From: Deltaproteobacteria bacterium
GTDB lineage: Bacteria; Lernaellota; Lernaellaia; JACKCT01
Assembly: GCA_020845895.1 (NCBI GenBank)
Contig: JADLEX010000023.1
Location: 59,878-123,877, forward strand
DNA: 64,000 nt
Direction: 5' to 3'
Made by a program: the position numbers and the translations under genes. Shown in pieces: positions 1-8,685 of this stretch. Below the pieces are notes generated by a model that ran no database searches, was not told the DNA's origin, and was given only the letters and a program-made list of their open reading frames with translations. Every line of letters starts with the position of its first letter. Positions within the stretch are counted from its first letter, which is position 1.

Positions 1-14
1 AACCGGAGCCGTGC

Positions 15-1343
15 ATGCGCCCGATTTTCCGCACCGTCGTCTTCGTCGCTCTCGTTGCCCTGATCGCGTCCGCCGCATGGCGCGCCGCGCCGGCCTCGGG
101 GGCCGACGCCGCCGCCATCGCCGCCGATCTGGCGAAGGAATCGCGCGGCAAGATCCAGCCGATCGAGGATGAAACCGGCGCGATGAACGCGTTCTACGCG
201 CAGCTTTCTCGAAGCGCCGCGAAGTTGTCCGGCTCGGTGACGCGCGTGGCGCACTTCGGGGATTCGACGATCGAGATGGACCTGACCCCCGGGCCGATGC
301 GGCGATTGATGGCGGCGCGTTTCGGCGACGGCGGCCGCGGTTTTGTGCTCATGGGTCGGCCCAAGCCGTGGTATCGGCCTTACGACGTCGAGTTCGACCC
401 CGACTCGACGTGGATTTCGAGCGACGTGAAGGAAAACGACGTCAAGGACCGGCGCTTCGGCCTCGGCGGCGCGTACCTGCTCGCATACAAGGACAAGGCG
501 ACGACGAAGGTCGGCACCGCGAAGGGCGGGCCGACGGGCGAGAGCGTCTCGCGATTCGAACTGCTCGTGCCGGTGCGTCCCGACAACGGCTCGTTCGCGG
601 TCGCGATCGACGGCAAAAGCCTGGGCACGGTCGTCGCCACCGGCGCGGACGCCGAGGGCGTGGCCGAGTTCAAGCTGCCCGACGGCAAACACACGATCGA
701 GATCACCGCGCTCACCAAGGATTCGCGCGCCTACGGTGTGATCCTGGGCCGCGACGGGCCCGGCGTGGTGTGGGACGCGCTGGGCGTCAACGGCACCGGC
801 GTGCCGAGCTGGTTGTCGGCGAACGAGGACAACTGGATTGCGCACCTGCGTCACCGCAATCCCGATCTCATCATCCTCGCGCTCGGCACCAACGACACCT
901 CGCCCGACCTCGATCTGGAGGCGTACAAGAAGCAGGTCGCGCGGCTGATCGAGCGCGCGCGCAAAGCCGTGCCCAGCGCGTCGATCCTGTGGCAGGCGCC
1001 GCTCGACCGCGCGACCAAATCGGGCGGCGATCTGGTGACGAGTCCGATGCTGCCGAAGATCGTGGCTGCGCAGCGCGAGGTGGCGAAGCAGCAGAAGGCG
1101 GCGTTCTGGAGCGCGTACGACGCGATGGGCGGCAACGGCTCGATGGCGCGCTGGTACAAGGCCAAGCCGCAACTGGGTGCGGCGGATCTGTTCCACCCGA
1201 CGCGCGAGGGCGGCGAAGTGATCGCCAAGATGCTCTACGACGCGATGATGACGGACTTCGCGAAGTATCTGCAGAAGAGCGGCGTGGCCGCGTCGGCGCG
1301 CGAAGCGGTGGCGAGCCCGCTGGTGAAGCTGAGCCCGAATTGA
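15..1343 (+). CDS. Secreted SGNH/GDSL-family hydrolase
   Basis: 442 aa. The first 30 residues form a signal peptide (basic start, hydrophobic core, Ala-rich end), so the enzyme is exported. SGNH blocks are visible: FGDST near residue 81 (nucleophile Ser84), LALGTNDTSPD near 288 (block III Asn), and a C-terminal DLFHPT with the Asp-x-x-His pair. The family hydrolyses ester bonds in lipids, acetylated glycans or peptidoglycan; the substrate here is not evident. The ATG has a GGAG at 5-8. The gene lies at the left edge of the window, so its upstream partners are unseen, and it converges on pyrF. A role in O-acetyl editing of a surface polymer is possible but only inferred. Confidence 0.85.
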   Translation: MRPIFRTVVFVALVALIASAAWRAAPASGADAAAIAADLAKESRGKIQPIEDETGAMNAFYAQLSRSAAKLSGSVTRVAHFGDSTIEMDLTPGPMRRLMAARFGDGGRGFVLMGRPKPWYRPYDVEFDPDSTWISSDVKENDVKDRRFGLGGAYLLAYKDKATTKVGTAKGGPTGESVSRFELLVPVRPDNGSFAVAIDGKSLGTVVATGADAEGVAEFKLPDGKHTIEITALTKDSRAYGVILGRDGPGVVWDALGVNGTGVPSWLSANEDNWIAHLRHRNPDLIILALGTNDTSPDLDLEAYKKQVARLIERARKAVPSASILWQAPLDRATKSGGDLVTSPMLPKIVAAQREVAKQQKAAFWSAYDAMGGNGSMARWYKAKPQLGAADLFHPTREGGEVIAKMLYDAMMTDFAKYLQKSGVAASAREAVASPLVKLSPN

Positions 1344-1406
1344 CAGGGAGCGATCACGCCCGCGTCGTTCGCGGCGCGCCAGCGTGAAGGCACGGGTCGC
1401 CGGGAA

Positions 1407-2159
1407 TCAAACCGGAGCGTGGGCCGAATTGAAAGGGGGTTTGCCGCCGCTTTGCACGCGGCCGTCGAGTCCGGCTTGGATCTGTCGAACGAATTCTTCC
1501 GCGGCGGCGCGAGGGTTAGCGGCATTTCGGATCGGGCGTCCGACGACGATGTAATTCGCTCCTTCGCAAATCGCGGTCCGCGCGTCGACGTGGCGCTTGT
1601 GATCGTCCATGCTTCCGTCCGATTGGCGGATGCCGGGGGTGACGATGACGATCTGACCGCCGACCTGCTCGCGAATGGTTCGAGCTTCGCGTCCCGACGC
1701 GATGACTCCGTCGCAACCGAGTTCTGCGGCCCGCTTCGCCCTGGCCAGCACGAGGTCGTCCACCGTGCACGCGAATCCCAAGTCCCGCATGTCGTCGTTG
1801 TCCAGACTCGTGAGAACCGTAACGATCAGAATCTTCAGGTCCGCGTCTCCTCGCCCATTGACGGCCGCCTGAACGATTTTTCCCCCGCCGTGGACAGTGA
1901 GGAAACTGATCCCGAGTTTGGCGGCCTGACGCACCGTGCGCTCGACGGTCTCCTCGATATCGTTGTACTTCAAATCGAGAAAAACGCGTTTCCCCCGGGC
2001 GAGCAACCAGTTCACCATCTCGGTTCCGCCGACCAGGTGGAGTTCCAAGCCGACCTTGAAAAACGAGACAACGCCATCCAGTTGGTCGACGAGAGTCTTC
2101 GCGCTGTCGGCAGAGGAAAAGTCCAGCGCCACAATGAGTCGGTCGGCGGCTTCAGTCAT
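1407..2159 (-). CDS. pyrF: Orotidine 5'-phosphate decarboxylase
   Basis: 250 aa, the normal length for this enzyme, which decarboxylates OMP to UMP in the last step of pyrimidine synthesis in the cytoplasm. Family marks are LIVALDF at the N-terminus, the catalytic Asp-Lys-Asp cluster as DLKYNDI (commonly DLKxHDI), VTPGIR, and a final phosphate-binding VVGRPI. A longer open frame runs upstream to 2246, but the ATG at 2157-2159 fits the start of the conserved domain, and the extra 29 residues would lie inside the overlapping RHH gene. Its start overlaps the end of that gene by 8 bp, which suggests translational coupling. Confidence 0.93.
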   Translation of the reverse strand: MTEAADRLIVALDFSSADSAKTLVDQLDGVVSFFKVGLELHLVGGTEMVNWLLARGKRVFLDLKYNDIEETVERTVRQAAKLGISFLTVHGGGKIVQAAVNGRGDADLKILIVTVLTSLDNDDMRDLGFACTVDDLVLARAKRAAELGCDGVIASGREARTIREQVGGQIVIVTPGIRQSDGSMDDHKRHVDARTAICEGANYIVVGRPIRNAANPRAAAEEFVRQIQAGLDGRVQSGGKPPFNSAHAPV

Positions 2160-2355
2160 CTTGGAGCTCCCGTGACATGGCTTTGAGCGGTCTGATCGGC
2201 AGCTCGCGCTGGGGCTGCAAGTACTCGATGTAACTCGCCACGGCATCCCGGATCAGGACGCTGCGGGGAATCTTTGTTCTCGCGGAGATTCTGTCAAGCT
2301 CTTCGAGCAGGTTCGGGTCGAAAGACACACTGACGGGGATTTTTCGCTCCACCAT
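2152..2355 (-). CDS. Ribbon-helix-helix (CopG-like) DNA-binding protein
   Basis: 67 aa. The N-terminal pattern KIPVSVSFDPNLLEELD, followed by two predicted helices (TKIPRSVLIRDAVASYI), matches a ribbon-helix-helix fold: a beta strand that reads DNA, then a dimerising helix pair. Such proteins usually act as transcriptional repressors or antitoxins. No toxin gene is adjacent; the next gene is pyrF, which it overlaps by 8 bp. A strong sigma-70-like promoter with an overlapping inverted repeat lies directly upstream (2375-2404), consistent with autoregulation and with control of pyrF in the same transcript. The regulatory target is inferred. Confidence 0.8.
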   Translation of the reverse strand: MVERKIPVSVSFDPNLLEELDRISARTKIPRSVLIRDAVASYIEYLQPQRELPIRPLKAMSRELQDD

Positions 2356-2375
2356 GGCATGCTCCAGTTCGCTTC

Positions 2376-2404
2376 TTAATAATCTGAATAATTAAGATTG
2401 TCAA
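2376..2404 (-). promoter_or_regulatory. Sigma-70-type promoter with overlapping inverted repeat for the RHH-pyrF operon
   Basis: Read on the minus strand, a perfect -35 TTGACA (complement of 2399-2404) is followed after exactly 17 nt by TATTAA (2376-2381). This is one of the clearest consensus promoters in an otherwise GC-rich window. An AT-rich inverted repeat, CTTAAT...ATTAAG (2375-2396), covers the -10 and spacer and could be the operator bound by the RHH protein whose start codon is at 2355. Confidence 0.7.
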
Positions 2405-2516
2405 AGATACCTCGGCACTTTCCGGCCCGCACCTGTCATTCGCTCTTCGCTCAGGTTTTTTTCCAAGGAAGGCACGTGCTATGAATGCTCTGTCTTGGAT
2501 CCGAACGGAGACAGCG

Positions 2517-3659
2517 ATGCGACGGGTGATTGGCGTACTGGCGGTGACGGTGGTGATGTTCGCAACGGGAACGGCGACGGCGCTGGACGATCAGCCCTTC
2601 GCGTTCGCGGGGGGCGGGCTCGGCATCCACACCATCGACGCGCCGGCGTACAACGACGCGCTTGCCGCGGTGAACGCCGACGACTTCCGCACGTGGTCGC
2701 CCGCGATCGGTGCGTGGTTCGGCGCGGGGCTCGACCGCATCTGCCTCGAAGGCTTTCTCGGCGGCGGCGGGCAGTCGCAGTCGGGTTCGGCGGGCGACCT
2801 GGACCTCGGCGCGTTCTTCATCGGCCTCGACGGCGGCTACGCGTTCATCGATACGCGGCGCGTGCGTGCGTTTGCTCTGGCGGGCCTCGCCCTCACCGGC
2901 CAAAGCCTGAGCATCGACTGGAGCGCCGACACGCAGTCGACGATCGACGATGCGCGCGATTCGACGAGCGGGCGGGCGGGATCGTCGCCGAGCACCACGG
3001 TGGACGCCGAGATCGCCGACATTCCGCGCTCGACCGACATCAGCCGCACGGCGCTGGCGGGGCATCTGGCGCTGCAACTTGACGTGTACGTGGCCGAGTG
3101 GAAGAGCCGCGAATGGCTCTCGCGGCTGTCGGTGGGCGGGCGCGTGGGCTGGCTGCCGGCGATCGCGACCGGCGAATGGCGGAACAGCTCGGGCGACGAC
3201 GTTTCGGGCGACACGCCCGACGCCTCGGCGAGCATGTCGTACGTGTTTCTGACGATCGGCGGGGCGTGGGACAAGCGGCGCGAGACGCGACTCCACAAGG
3301 GCAACGTCCCGGCCGAATCGGACAAGCTGAATGCGCCGAAGAAACCGGAGGACAATCGGCGGGTCAAACCGCGAAAGGGCGACGAGCGGATCGAGCGCGA
3401 GATGAAAAAACCGCGAAAGGACGACGATCGGCTGGAGCGGGAGATGAAGAAGCCGAAGAAGGACCCCGACCGCTCGAAGGATCCCGATCGCGATCTCGAC
3501 AAAAAGCCGGGCGCGGTGCCGCCGCTGAAGGACGATCGGGGCGACAAGAAAGACGACAAGAAAGACGACGACGAGAAGGACGACGACAAGGACAAGAAGG
3601 ATAAGGACAAAGACAAGGACGACGACGACGACAAGGACAAGGGCGGCGGGCGGAAGTAG
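2517..3659 (+). CDS. Exported beta-barrel-like protein with Lys/Asp-rich C-terminal tail
   Basis: About 380 aa from the ATG at 2517, chosen because GGAG lies 6 nt upstream and it begins directly with a signal peptide (MRRVIGVLAVT..., cleavage near ATA-LDD). An earlier in-frame ATG at 2481 is the alternative. The middle consists of alternating hydrophobic/polar stretches with many Gly and aromatic residues, typical of outer membrane barrels, ending with SYVFLTIGGAWD. The last ~110 residues are almost entirely Lys, Asp, Arg and Glu (runs such as DKKDDKKDDDEKDDDKD), a highly charged low-complexity tail. No enzyme motif is seen; function unknown. Confidence 0.75.
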   Translation: MRRVIGVLAVTVVMFATGTATALDDQPFAFAGGGLGIHTIDAPAYNDALAAVNADDFRTWSPAIGAWFGAGLDRICLEGFLGGGGQSQSGSAGDLDLGAFFIGLDGGYAFIDTRRVRAFALAGLALTGQSLSIDWSADTQSTIDDARDSTSGRAGSSPSTTVDAEIADIPRSTDISRTALAGHLALQLDVYVAEWKSREWLSRLSVGGRVGWLPAIATGEWRNSSGDDVSGDTPDASASMSYVFLTIGGAWDKRRETRLHKGNVPAESDKLNAPKKPEDNRRVKPRKGDERIEREMKKPRKDDDRLEREMKKPKKDPDRSKDPDRDLDKKPGAVPPLKDDRGDKKDDKKDDDEKDDDKDKKDKDKDKDDDDDKDKGGGRK

Positions 3660-3665
3660 TTCGCG

Positions 3666-5213
3666 CTACTCGAAGCGCACGAAATCGACGACGAGCGCGC
3701 TGTCCCAGTAAGGGTCCGCGGTATCGGCGACGCCCAGCACCAGGGTGATCGTCTCGCCGGGATAAACCGGCCACGCCGCGAATCCACCGCTCGCCAAATG
3801 GGCGTCCCACACCGCGCCCCCCGCGTTGTACGACGCATCCACCGACGTCGCGATGCCGCCGAGCGTCGATGCCGATCCCGGAATGTCGCCGAAGTCGCCG
3901 CCCGATCCGTTCTCCATCGTGCGATCGACCGCGAATCCGCGCGTCCCGCCCGCGACGAACGCGAACGCCGTGTCGGCGTAAGGCGAGCCAAGCCACTCGG
4001 AGGCGTCCTGCGTGAGCAGGTCGTAGGAGAGGATCATGCTCGTCGCGCCATCGGGCACGACGATCGCGCGCGCGGCGAGGCATGCGGTGCGTCCGTCGCC
4101 ACCCGTGGTCAGCAGCCCGTACGCCGCCTCGTCGCCCGCCGGGAACAGGTCGGCGTACGCCGCGATGTCCGTCGACAGGCAGTCACCCGATTCGCCGATC
4201 GACGCGGCGGTCCATCCTGTGGTGTCGCCGGTTTCGAAATCGCAATTCACGCAATCATCGGCGGCGCCGATCGCAACGCCGTCCGCCGCGAGGTCGAATT
4301 CCGCGCCGGAGACGACAACCGTGCCGTCGGAAAACATTGCGCCCACGGGCGTCGCGCAGTCCGGGCCGACGCCCGCCACGCCGCATTTGGGATTGGGGTT
4401 TGCCGCGACATCCGTAATCGGAACCGCGAGAGCCGAGACGCAGCCGTCGCCGGTCGCCACCAGGGTCGCGGCGCGGCCCCAATCGGCGGCTGACGCTTCG
4501 CGCGCGGTGGGAACGGCGAACGCCCCGCTCGCTCGCGCCAACGCGGCGATCGAACGCGCACCGCCGGTCACGCGAACGGCGGTGACCGCCTCGCCTTCGC
4601 AGGTCGATGCGACCGTGCCCGTGGCGAATCCGACTTCTCCCTGCGCCGCGTAGGCTGCATACCAGCCCGAACCCGCCGGCCCGACCGCGTCGCCCAGCAG
4701 TGCGGCGGCCTCGTCGTCGAGGCGCATCACCGCGCCATCCCACGCGAGCTTGTGAACGAAGCGCGGTTCGCTCGCGCCGTCGTCAACCTTCGTCAGCGCG
4801 ATCTGGTGTTCGATGCCCGACAGGTCGAGCCCCGCACCGGCGAGGCTGCCGCCGTTCTCGGCGAGCGTCGCGTTGATCTCATCGAAGTTCACCGACCACA
4901 GGCCGTCCAGCATGCCGAGCTGCGTGGAGTCGAGCCGAAACGCGAAGAGGAATCGCCAGCCGCCGGGGGTCGGCACGCCGGCGTCGCCTTCCGAAAGACT
5001 CCATGTGTAGCCGGTGCGTTCGCGCAGCAGGTCCTCGGCGGTGGGCGCGTTGGCGTCCTCTTCCTGTTCGTCCTCTTCCTCGTCCTCGTCGCCGCCCCCG
5101 CCGCACGCAACCAGAACCGTCGCGAGCACCGCGACCAGCGCCCACGCGAGGAATCGTCGAATATGAATCGTGCAAATCACGCCGCACGTCCCGTCTTCAA
5201 AAAAGCGCGTCAT
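3666..5213 (-). CDS. Acidic lipoprotein, unknown function
   Basis: 515 aa from the ATG at 5213; the open frame extends to 5291, and a GTG inside (VICTIHIRRF...) is another possible start. A signal peptide ends in the lipobox LVAC, followed by GGGGDEDEEEDEQEED, an acidic tether that should hold the globular part away from the membrane. A CVNCDFETGDTTGWT segment near the middle resembles the start of a carbohydrate-binding or choice-of-anchor beta-sandwich domain; the C-terminus ends VVDFVRFE as in such domains. No catalytic motif is recognised. It converges with the preceding gene and is divergent from the phosphoesterase. Confidence 0.75.
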   Translation of the reverse strand: MTRFFEDGTCGVICTIHIRRFLAWALVAVLATVLVACGGGGDEDEEEDEQEEDANAPTAEDLLRERTGYTWSLSEGDAGVPTPGGWRFLFAFRLDSTQLGMLDGLWSVNFDEINATLAENGGSLAGAGLDLSGIEHQIALTKVDDGASEPRFVHKLAWDGAVMRLDDEAAALLGDAVGPAGSGWYAAYAAQGEVGFATGTVASTCEGEAVTAVRVTGGARSIAALARASGAFAVPTAREASAADWGRAATLVATGDGCVSALAVPITDVAANPNPKCGVAGVGPDCATPVGAMFSDGTVVVSGAEFDLAADGVAIGAADDCVNCDFETGDTTGWTAASIGESGDCLSTDIAAYADLFPAGDEAAYGLLTTGGDGRTACLAARAIVVPDGATSMILSYDLLTQDASEWLGSPYADTAFAFVAGGTRGFAVDRTMENGSGGDFGDIPGSASTLGGIATSVDASYNAGGAVWDAHLASGGFAAWPVYPGETITLVLGVADTADPYWDSALVVDFVRFE

Positions 5214-5363
5214 GCTTTCCGGTTTTGGCCGCATCGTCAATCCCGCGTTCCCTTGTCCCCGTTCCGATCGGCGTGACGCTCCACAGCCCATTGGCGGGTG
5301 GCGTTGTTCGCGTCGTCCTTTCGCGATAAACTAGTCAATTCTACTCGTTGCGGGGGTCCTCCG

Positions 5364-7073
5364 ATGCGCGGTCGCGTCGCGTTTGCGTGCGTTTGGGTGG
5401 TGGTGTCGGCTTGGATATTGCTGTTGGCGGGCGCGGCGGGCGCGGCCGATCCGGGTCCGACCCCGGACTACGTCCATCTGTCGTGGCAGAACGACCCCGC
5501 GAACACCATGACGATCATGTGGCGCACGATGAACGGCGTCACCGACCAGGTGGTGCAGTACGGACCAACCGCGAGCTACGGCCAGAGCGCGACCGGCACA
5601 TGGGCCGCGCTGCCCGAGGGCCGCGGTTACAGCCACACGGTCGAGATCACGGGCCTCGCCGAAAACACGCCCTATCATTACCGCGTGGGCGACGGCGGAT
5701 CGAACTGGTCTGGCGACAAAACCTTCAAGACCGCGTTTGCGGGCGACAATCTGTGCGCACCGTTTCGCTTCATCTCGATGGGCGACGCGCGCTCGTCCAC
5801 CGGCTCGGGCGCGTCGATCTACTGGTCCACGGTCATGGACGCCGCCACCGACGAAAACCCCGACTTCATTCTCTTCGGCGGCGACATGATCGCCGACGGC
5901 GACGAACAGGAAGACGGCTGGGAGGATTTCTTCGACCGTGCCGAGGGCGACCTGTCGAAGTTCCCCATCATGGCGGTGTGGGGCAACCACGAACACCACG
6001 GCGTCAGCGCGTTCCTCGACAACTTCGCGTTTCCCGTAAACGACGTCACGGGCACCGAGGATTGGTACGATTTCCGCGTCGGCCCGGTCCACTTCTTCGC
6101 GCTTTCCACCGAGCACGGCGCGACCGGCTACCAGCAGCAGGCGACATGGATGGACGAAAAACTCGGCGACACCGACGCGCCGTGGACGATCTCGTTCCAG
6201 CACCGGCCCACGTATTCGTCGGGCACCACGCACGGCTCCGAACCCGAGTGCCAGCAGTACTTCCTGCCGGTGTACGACACGCACGAGATCGACGTGAACA
6301 TCGGCAGCCACGACCACATGTACGAGCGCACCAAGCCGGTCCGCAACGGCACGCCGATCGCGGGCGAGGACTATTCGCTGGGCACGATGTACCTGGTGTC
6401 GGGGGGCGCGGGCGCGTTCGTGAATCCCATCCTCAACATCTTCAACAACTTCTACCTCAAGGGCATCGGCGCGACGCACTACGTCATCTTCGACGTCGCA
6501 TTCAACCGCATGCGGCTCACGGTCAAGAGCGAGTTCGGCCTGACCTACGACTCGTTCGAGTGGAGCAAGGAGGAACTCGGCTATCCCACGGCGGCGTTCA
6601 CGGGTCCCGCGGGCGCCATCGAGGCGCTCGAGCCGGCAACCTTCGACGCGTCGGACGCCTTCGATCCGTGCGACACGCTCGCGGACTACGACTGGGATTT
6701 CGGCGACGGCTTGTCGGGCTCCGGCGTCATCGTGGATCACGCGTGGGACGGACCGGGAACCTACACGGTGACGCTGACCGTCACCGACAACGACGGCAAC
6801 ACCGACACGGCCCAACTCGATGTCACGGTGCTGCCCGCGATGCCGGACGACGATACCGACGACGATTCGACGGATGACGACACGACCGACGACGACACGA
6901 CCGATGACGACACAGCGGATGACGATACGACGGATGACGATTCCGACGACGACACGTGGTTCCCGGACGACGACGACTCCGCGGATGACGACGCGACGGC
7001 GGATGATGACGCGACGGGCGGCGACTCTTCCGGCGAATCGGGCGACGACAACGATGGAGGATGCGGATGCTAG
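5364..7073 (+). CDS. Secreted purple-acid-phosphatase-like metallophosphoesterase with PKD domain
   Basis: 569 aa from the ATG at 5364 (GGGGG upstream; an upstream frame to 5298 is unlikely). After a signal peptide comes a fibronectin-like N-terminal domain (VHLSWQNDPANTMTIMWRT) as in purple acid phosphatases. The metallophosphoesterase core follows with GDAR, GGD, GNHEHH, a QHRP histidine and GSHDH, the dinuclear metal ligands. A PKD domain (YDWDFGDG...TYTVTLTVTDNDG) comes next, then ~70 residues of DDDTTDDDT-type acidic repeats, ending in GGCGC. It probably hydrolyses phosphate esters outside the cytoplasm. The stop overlaps the next gene by 7 bp. Confidence 0.88.
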   Translation: MRGRVAFACVWVVVSAWILLLAGAAGAADPGPTPDYVHLSWQNDPANTMTIMWRTMNGVTDQVVQYGPTASYGQSATGTWAALPEGRGYSHTVEITGLAENTPYHYRVGDGGSNWSGDKTFKTAFAGDNLCAPFRFISMGDARSSTGSGASIYWSTVMDAATDENPDFILFGGDMIADGDEQEDGWEDFFDRAEGDLSKFPIMAVWGNHEHHGVSAFLDNFAFPVNDVTGTEDWYDFRVGPVHFFALSTEHGATGYQQQATWMDEKLGDTDAPWTISFQHRPTYSSGTTHGSEPECQQYFLPVYDTHEIDVNIGSHDHMYERTKPVRNGTPIAGEDYSLGTMYLVSGGAGAFVNPILNIFNNFYLKGIGATHYVIFDVAFNRMRLTVKSEFGLTYDSFEWSKEELGYPTAAFTGPAGAIEALEPATFDASDAFDPCDTLADYDWDFGDGLSGSGVIVDHAWDGPGTYTVTLTVTDNDGNTDTAQLDVTVLPAMPDDDTDDDSTDDDTTDDDTTDDDTADDDTTDDDSDDDTWFPDDDDSADDDATADDDATGGDSSGESGDDNDGGCGC

Positions 7074-7942
7074 ACGCGGCGTACACACTCTTTCCCGACC
7101 CGTTTCGCGCTCTGGTCGCATCGATCGGTCTCGTCCTTCTCCTCGCCGTCGCGTCGGCGTGCGCCGGCGGCGACGATGACGACGACGATTCGAGCGACAA
7201 CGACTCGGACGCCGCCGCCGATATCTGGCGCCCTGCGCCCGGCACGACGTGGCAATGGCAACTGAGCGGCGCGATCGACGAGTCGTTTGACGTCGAGATG
7301 TACGACATCGATCTTTTCGATGTTCCGGGCCAAATGATGCAAGCCCTTCGCGACAGCGGGCGCGTGGTGATCTGTTATTTTTCCGCGGGCAGTCTTGAGG
7401 ACTGGCGCGAGGATGCCTCGCAGTTTCCCGAAGAGGCGCTCGGAAACAATCTGGATGGCTGGGAAGGCGAGCGCTGGCTCGATGTCACCAACGCCGCCGT
7501 CCGAGAAATCATGCTCGCGCGTCTCGATGTGGCGGTCGTAAAAGGGTGCGATGGCGTGGAGCCGGACAATGTGGACGGTTACGACAACGACAACGGCCTC
7601 GGCCTGACGGAGTCGGATCAGATCGATTACAACCGTTTCCTCGCGGATGCGGCGCACGCGCGCGGGCTTTCGATCGGTCTGAAAAACGACATGGGACAGA
7701 TCGACGACCTGCGCGACGATTTCGACTGGGCGCTCAACGAGGAATGTCACGCGTACGACGAGTGCGGCGCCTACGCGGATTTTCTCGCGGCGGGAAAAGC
7801 CGTCTTCAACGCGGAATATGTGGATGACTGGCCCGATGCGCCCGCGCTCGCCGAGGATATCTGCGGCACGTTTCCCGATCTTTCCACGATCGTCAAAGAG
7901 TGGGATCTGACGGCGCGACGCCTGTCCTGCGACGCGGTGTGA
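7067..7942 (+). CDS. GH114-like lipoprotein (endo-alpha-1,4-polygalactosaminidase family)
   Basis: 291 aa. The signal peptide ends in the lipobox ASAC, followed by an acidic tether GGDDDDDDSSDNDSD. The rest matches the GH114 TIM-barrel family: WQWQLSG, YDIDLFD, VICYFSAGSLEDWR, WLDVTN, DGVEPDNVDGY, SIGLKND and FNAEYVDD. These are the family's strand-end motifs, with acidic residues in EPDN and NAEY. The family cleaves alpha-1,4-galactosaminan-type exopolysaccharides, so this lipoprotein may trim a surface polymer. The start at 7067 is favoured over 7061 because GGAGG lies 6 nt upstream. It overlaps the phosphoesterase gene and is probably co-translated. Confidence 0.88.
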   Translation: MLDAAYTLFPDPFRALVASIGLVLLLAVASACAGGDDDDDDSSDNDSDAAADIWRPAPGTTWQWQLSGAIDESFDVEMYDIDLFDVPGQMMQALRDSGRVVICYFSAGSLEDWREDASQFPEEALGNNLDGWEGERWLDVTNAAVREIMLARLDVAVVKGCDGVEPDNVDGYDNDNGLGLTESDQIDYNRFLADAAHARGLSIGLKNDMGQIDDLRDDFDWALNEECHAYDECGAYADFLAAGKAVFNAEYVDDWPDAPALAEDICGTFPDLSTIVKEWDLTARRLSCDAV

Positions 7943-8000
7943 GGGTCGCGACACGACAGGAGGTTCGCGGCAAAACAGGAGGTGCGCGACACGGAGCGCG

Positions 8001-8678
8001 TCACCACCGCCTGACCGACTCCACGCGCGGCGACGCGGCGAGATCGAGGACCCATACGCGCATCGTCTTGCCGTAGAAGCGGAACTCGCCCCGACTTTCG
8101 AATCCCCACGACGCGAGTTGGCGGTTCGCGCCCTCGTTGTCCGTTTCCGTCGTGATCTTCACGCGCGCATGGCCGCGATGCGCGAGTTCGTCGAAGAGCA
8201 CCTTGTTGATGAGGCCCGAGACGCGCGTGCCGCGCAGATCGGGGTCGAAACAGCAAAACAGCGACTCGGCGGCGACGTCGTCGTCCACTCGGCTGCGCGA
8301 GAAGTAAAACGGTGTGGACGCGACCTGTGCGAGCAGAGTCGGTCGGCGGATGAGCCCGCCCAGCGCCGCGAACGCGAGACGCCCGCCCCGCGCACGGGCG
8401 ATGTCGCGCATCATGCGGCGCGGGTTTTCGCTGCCCGCGATGAAGCCGCGCACCGTGCGCGCCGCACCCTCGCCGTCCTCGTACACAAAGCCGATGAAAT
8501 CGCGGCGCGCGATCATGCCCGCGTAAATCTCGCTCAAAAATCCCGTGCCGAGCCGACCCCAGATGGTGCGTCCCATGCCCTCGGCATGCATCGCCGCCAC
8601 GCGCGGAACGTCGGGCTCGCGCATCGGGCGAATGCGTTCGAGCCATGCGGGATCGTAGTCGAGGGGGCCGACGGTCAT
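8001..8678 (-). CDS. GNAT-family N-acetyltransferase
   Basis: 225 aa from the ATG at 8678, 7 nt after the stop of the enoyl-CoA hydratase gene; a longer frame begins at 8720. The sequence IRPMREPDVPRVAAMHAEG is a standard GNAT start, and the C-terminal part (VKITTETDNEGANRQLASWGFESRGEFRFYGK) matches the acetyl-CoA fold's last strands, where a second gene copy of 'xN..a...y...GF' is normal. Substrate unknown. Its position as the third gene of a tight polyketide-synthase operon suggests it modifies the product or a precursor, which is inference. Confidence 0.8.
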   Translation of the reverse strand: MTVGPLDYDPAWLERIRPMREPDVPRVAAMHAEGMGRTIWGRLGTGFLSEIYAGMIARRDFIGFVYEDGEGAARTVRGFIAGSENPRRMMRDIARARGGRLAFAALGGLIRRPTLLAQVASTPFYFSRSRVDDDVAAESLFCCFDPDLRGTRVSGLINKVLFDELAHRGHARVKITTETDNEGANRQLASWGFESRGEFRFYGKTMRVWVLDLAASPRVESVRRW

Positions 8679-8685
8679 GGCGCGC

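Noticed and set aside
2451..3296. Long frames opposite the barrel-like and other GC-rich genes
   Set aside because: Long antisense frames are expected in GC-rich DNA; these are Arg/Pro/Ala-rich with no motifs.
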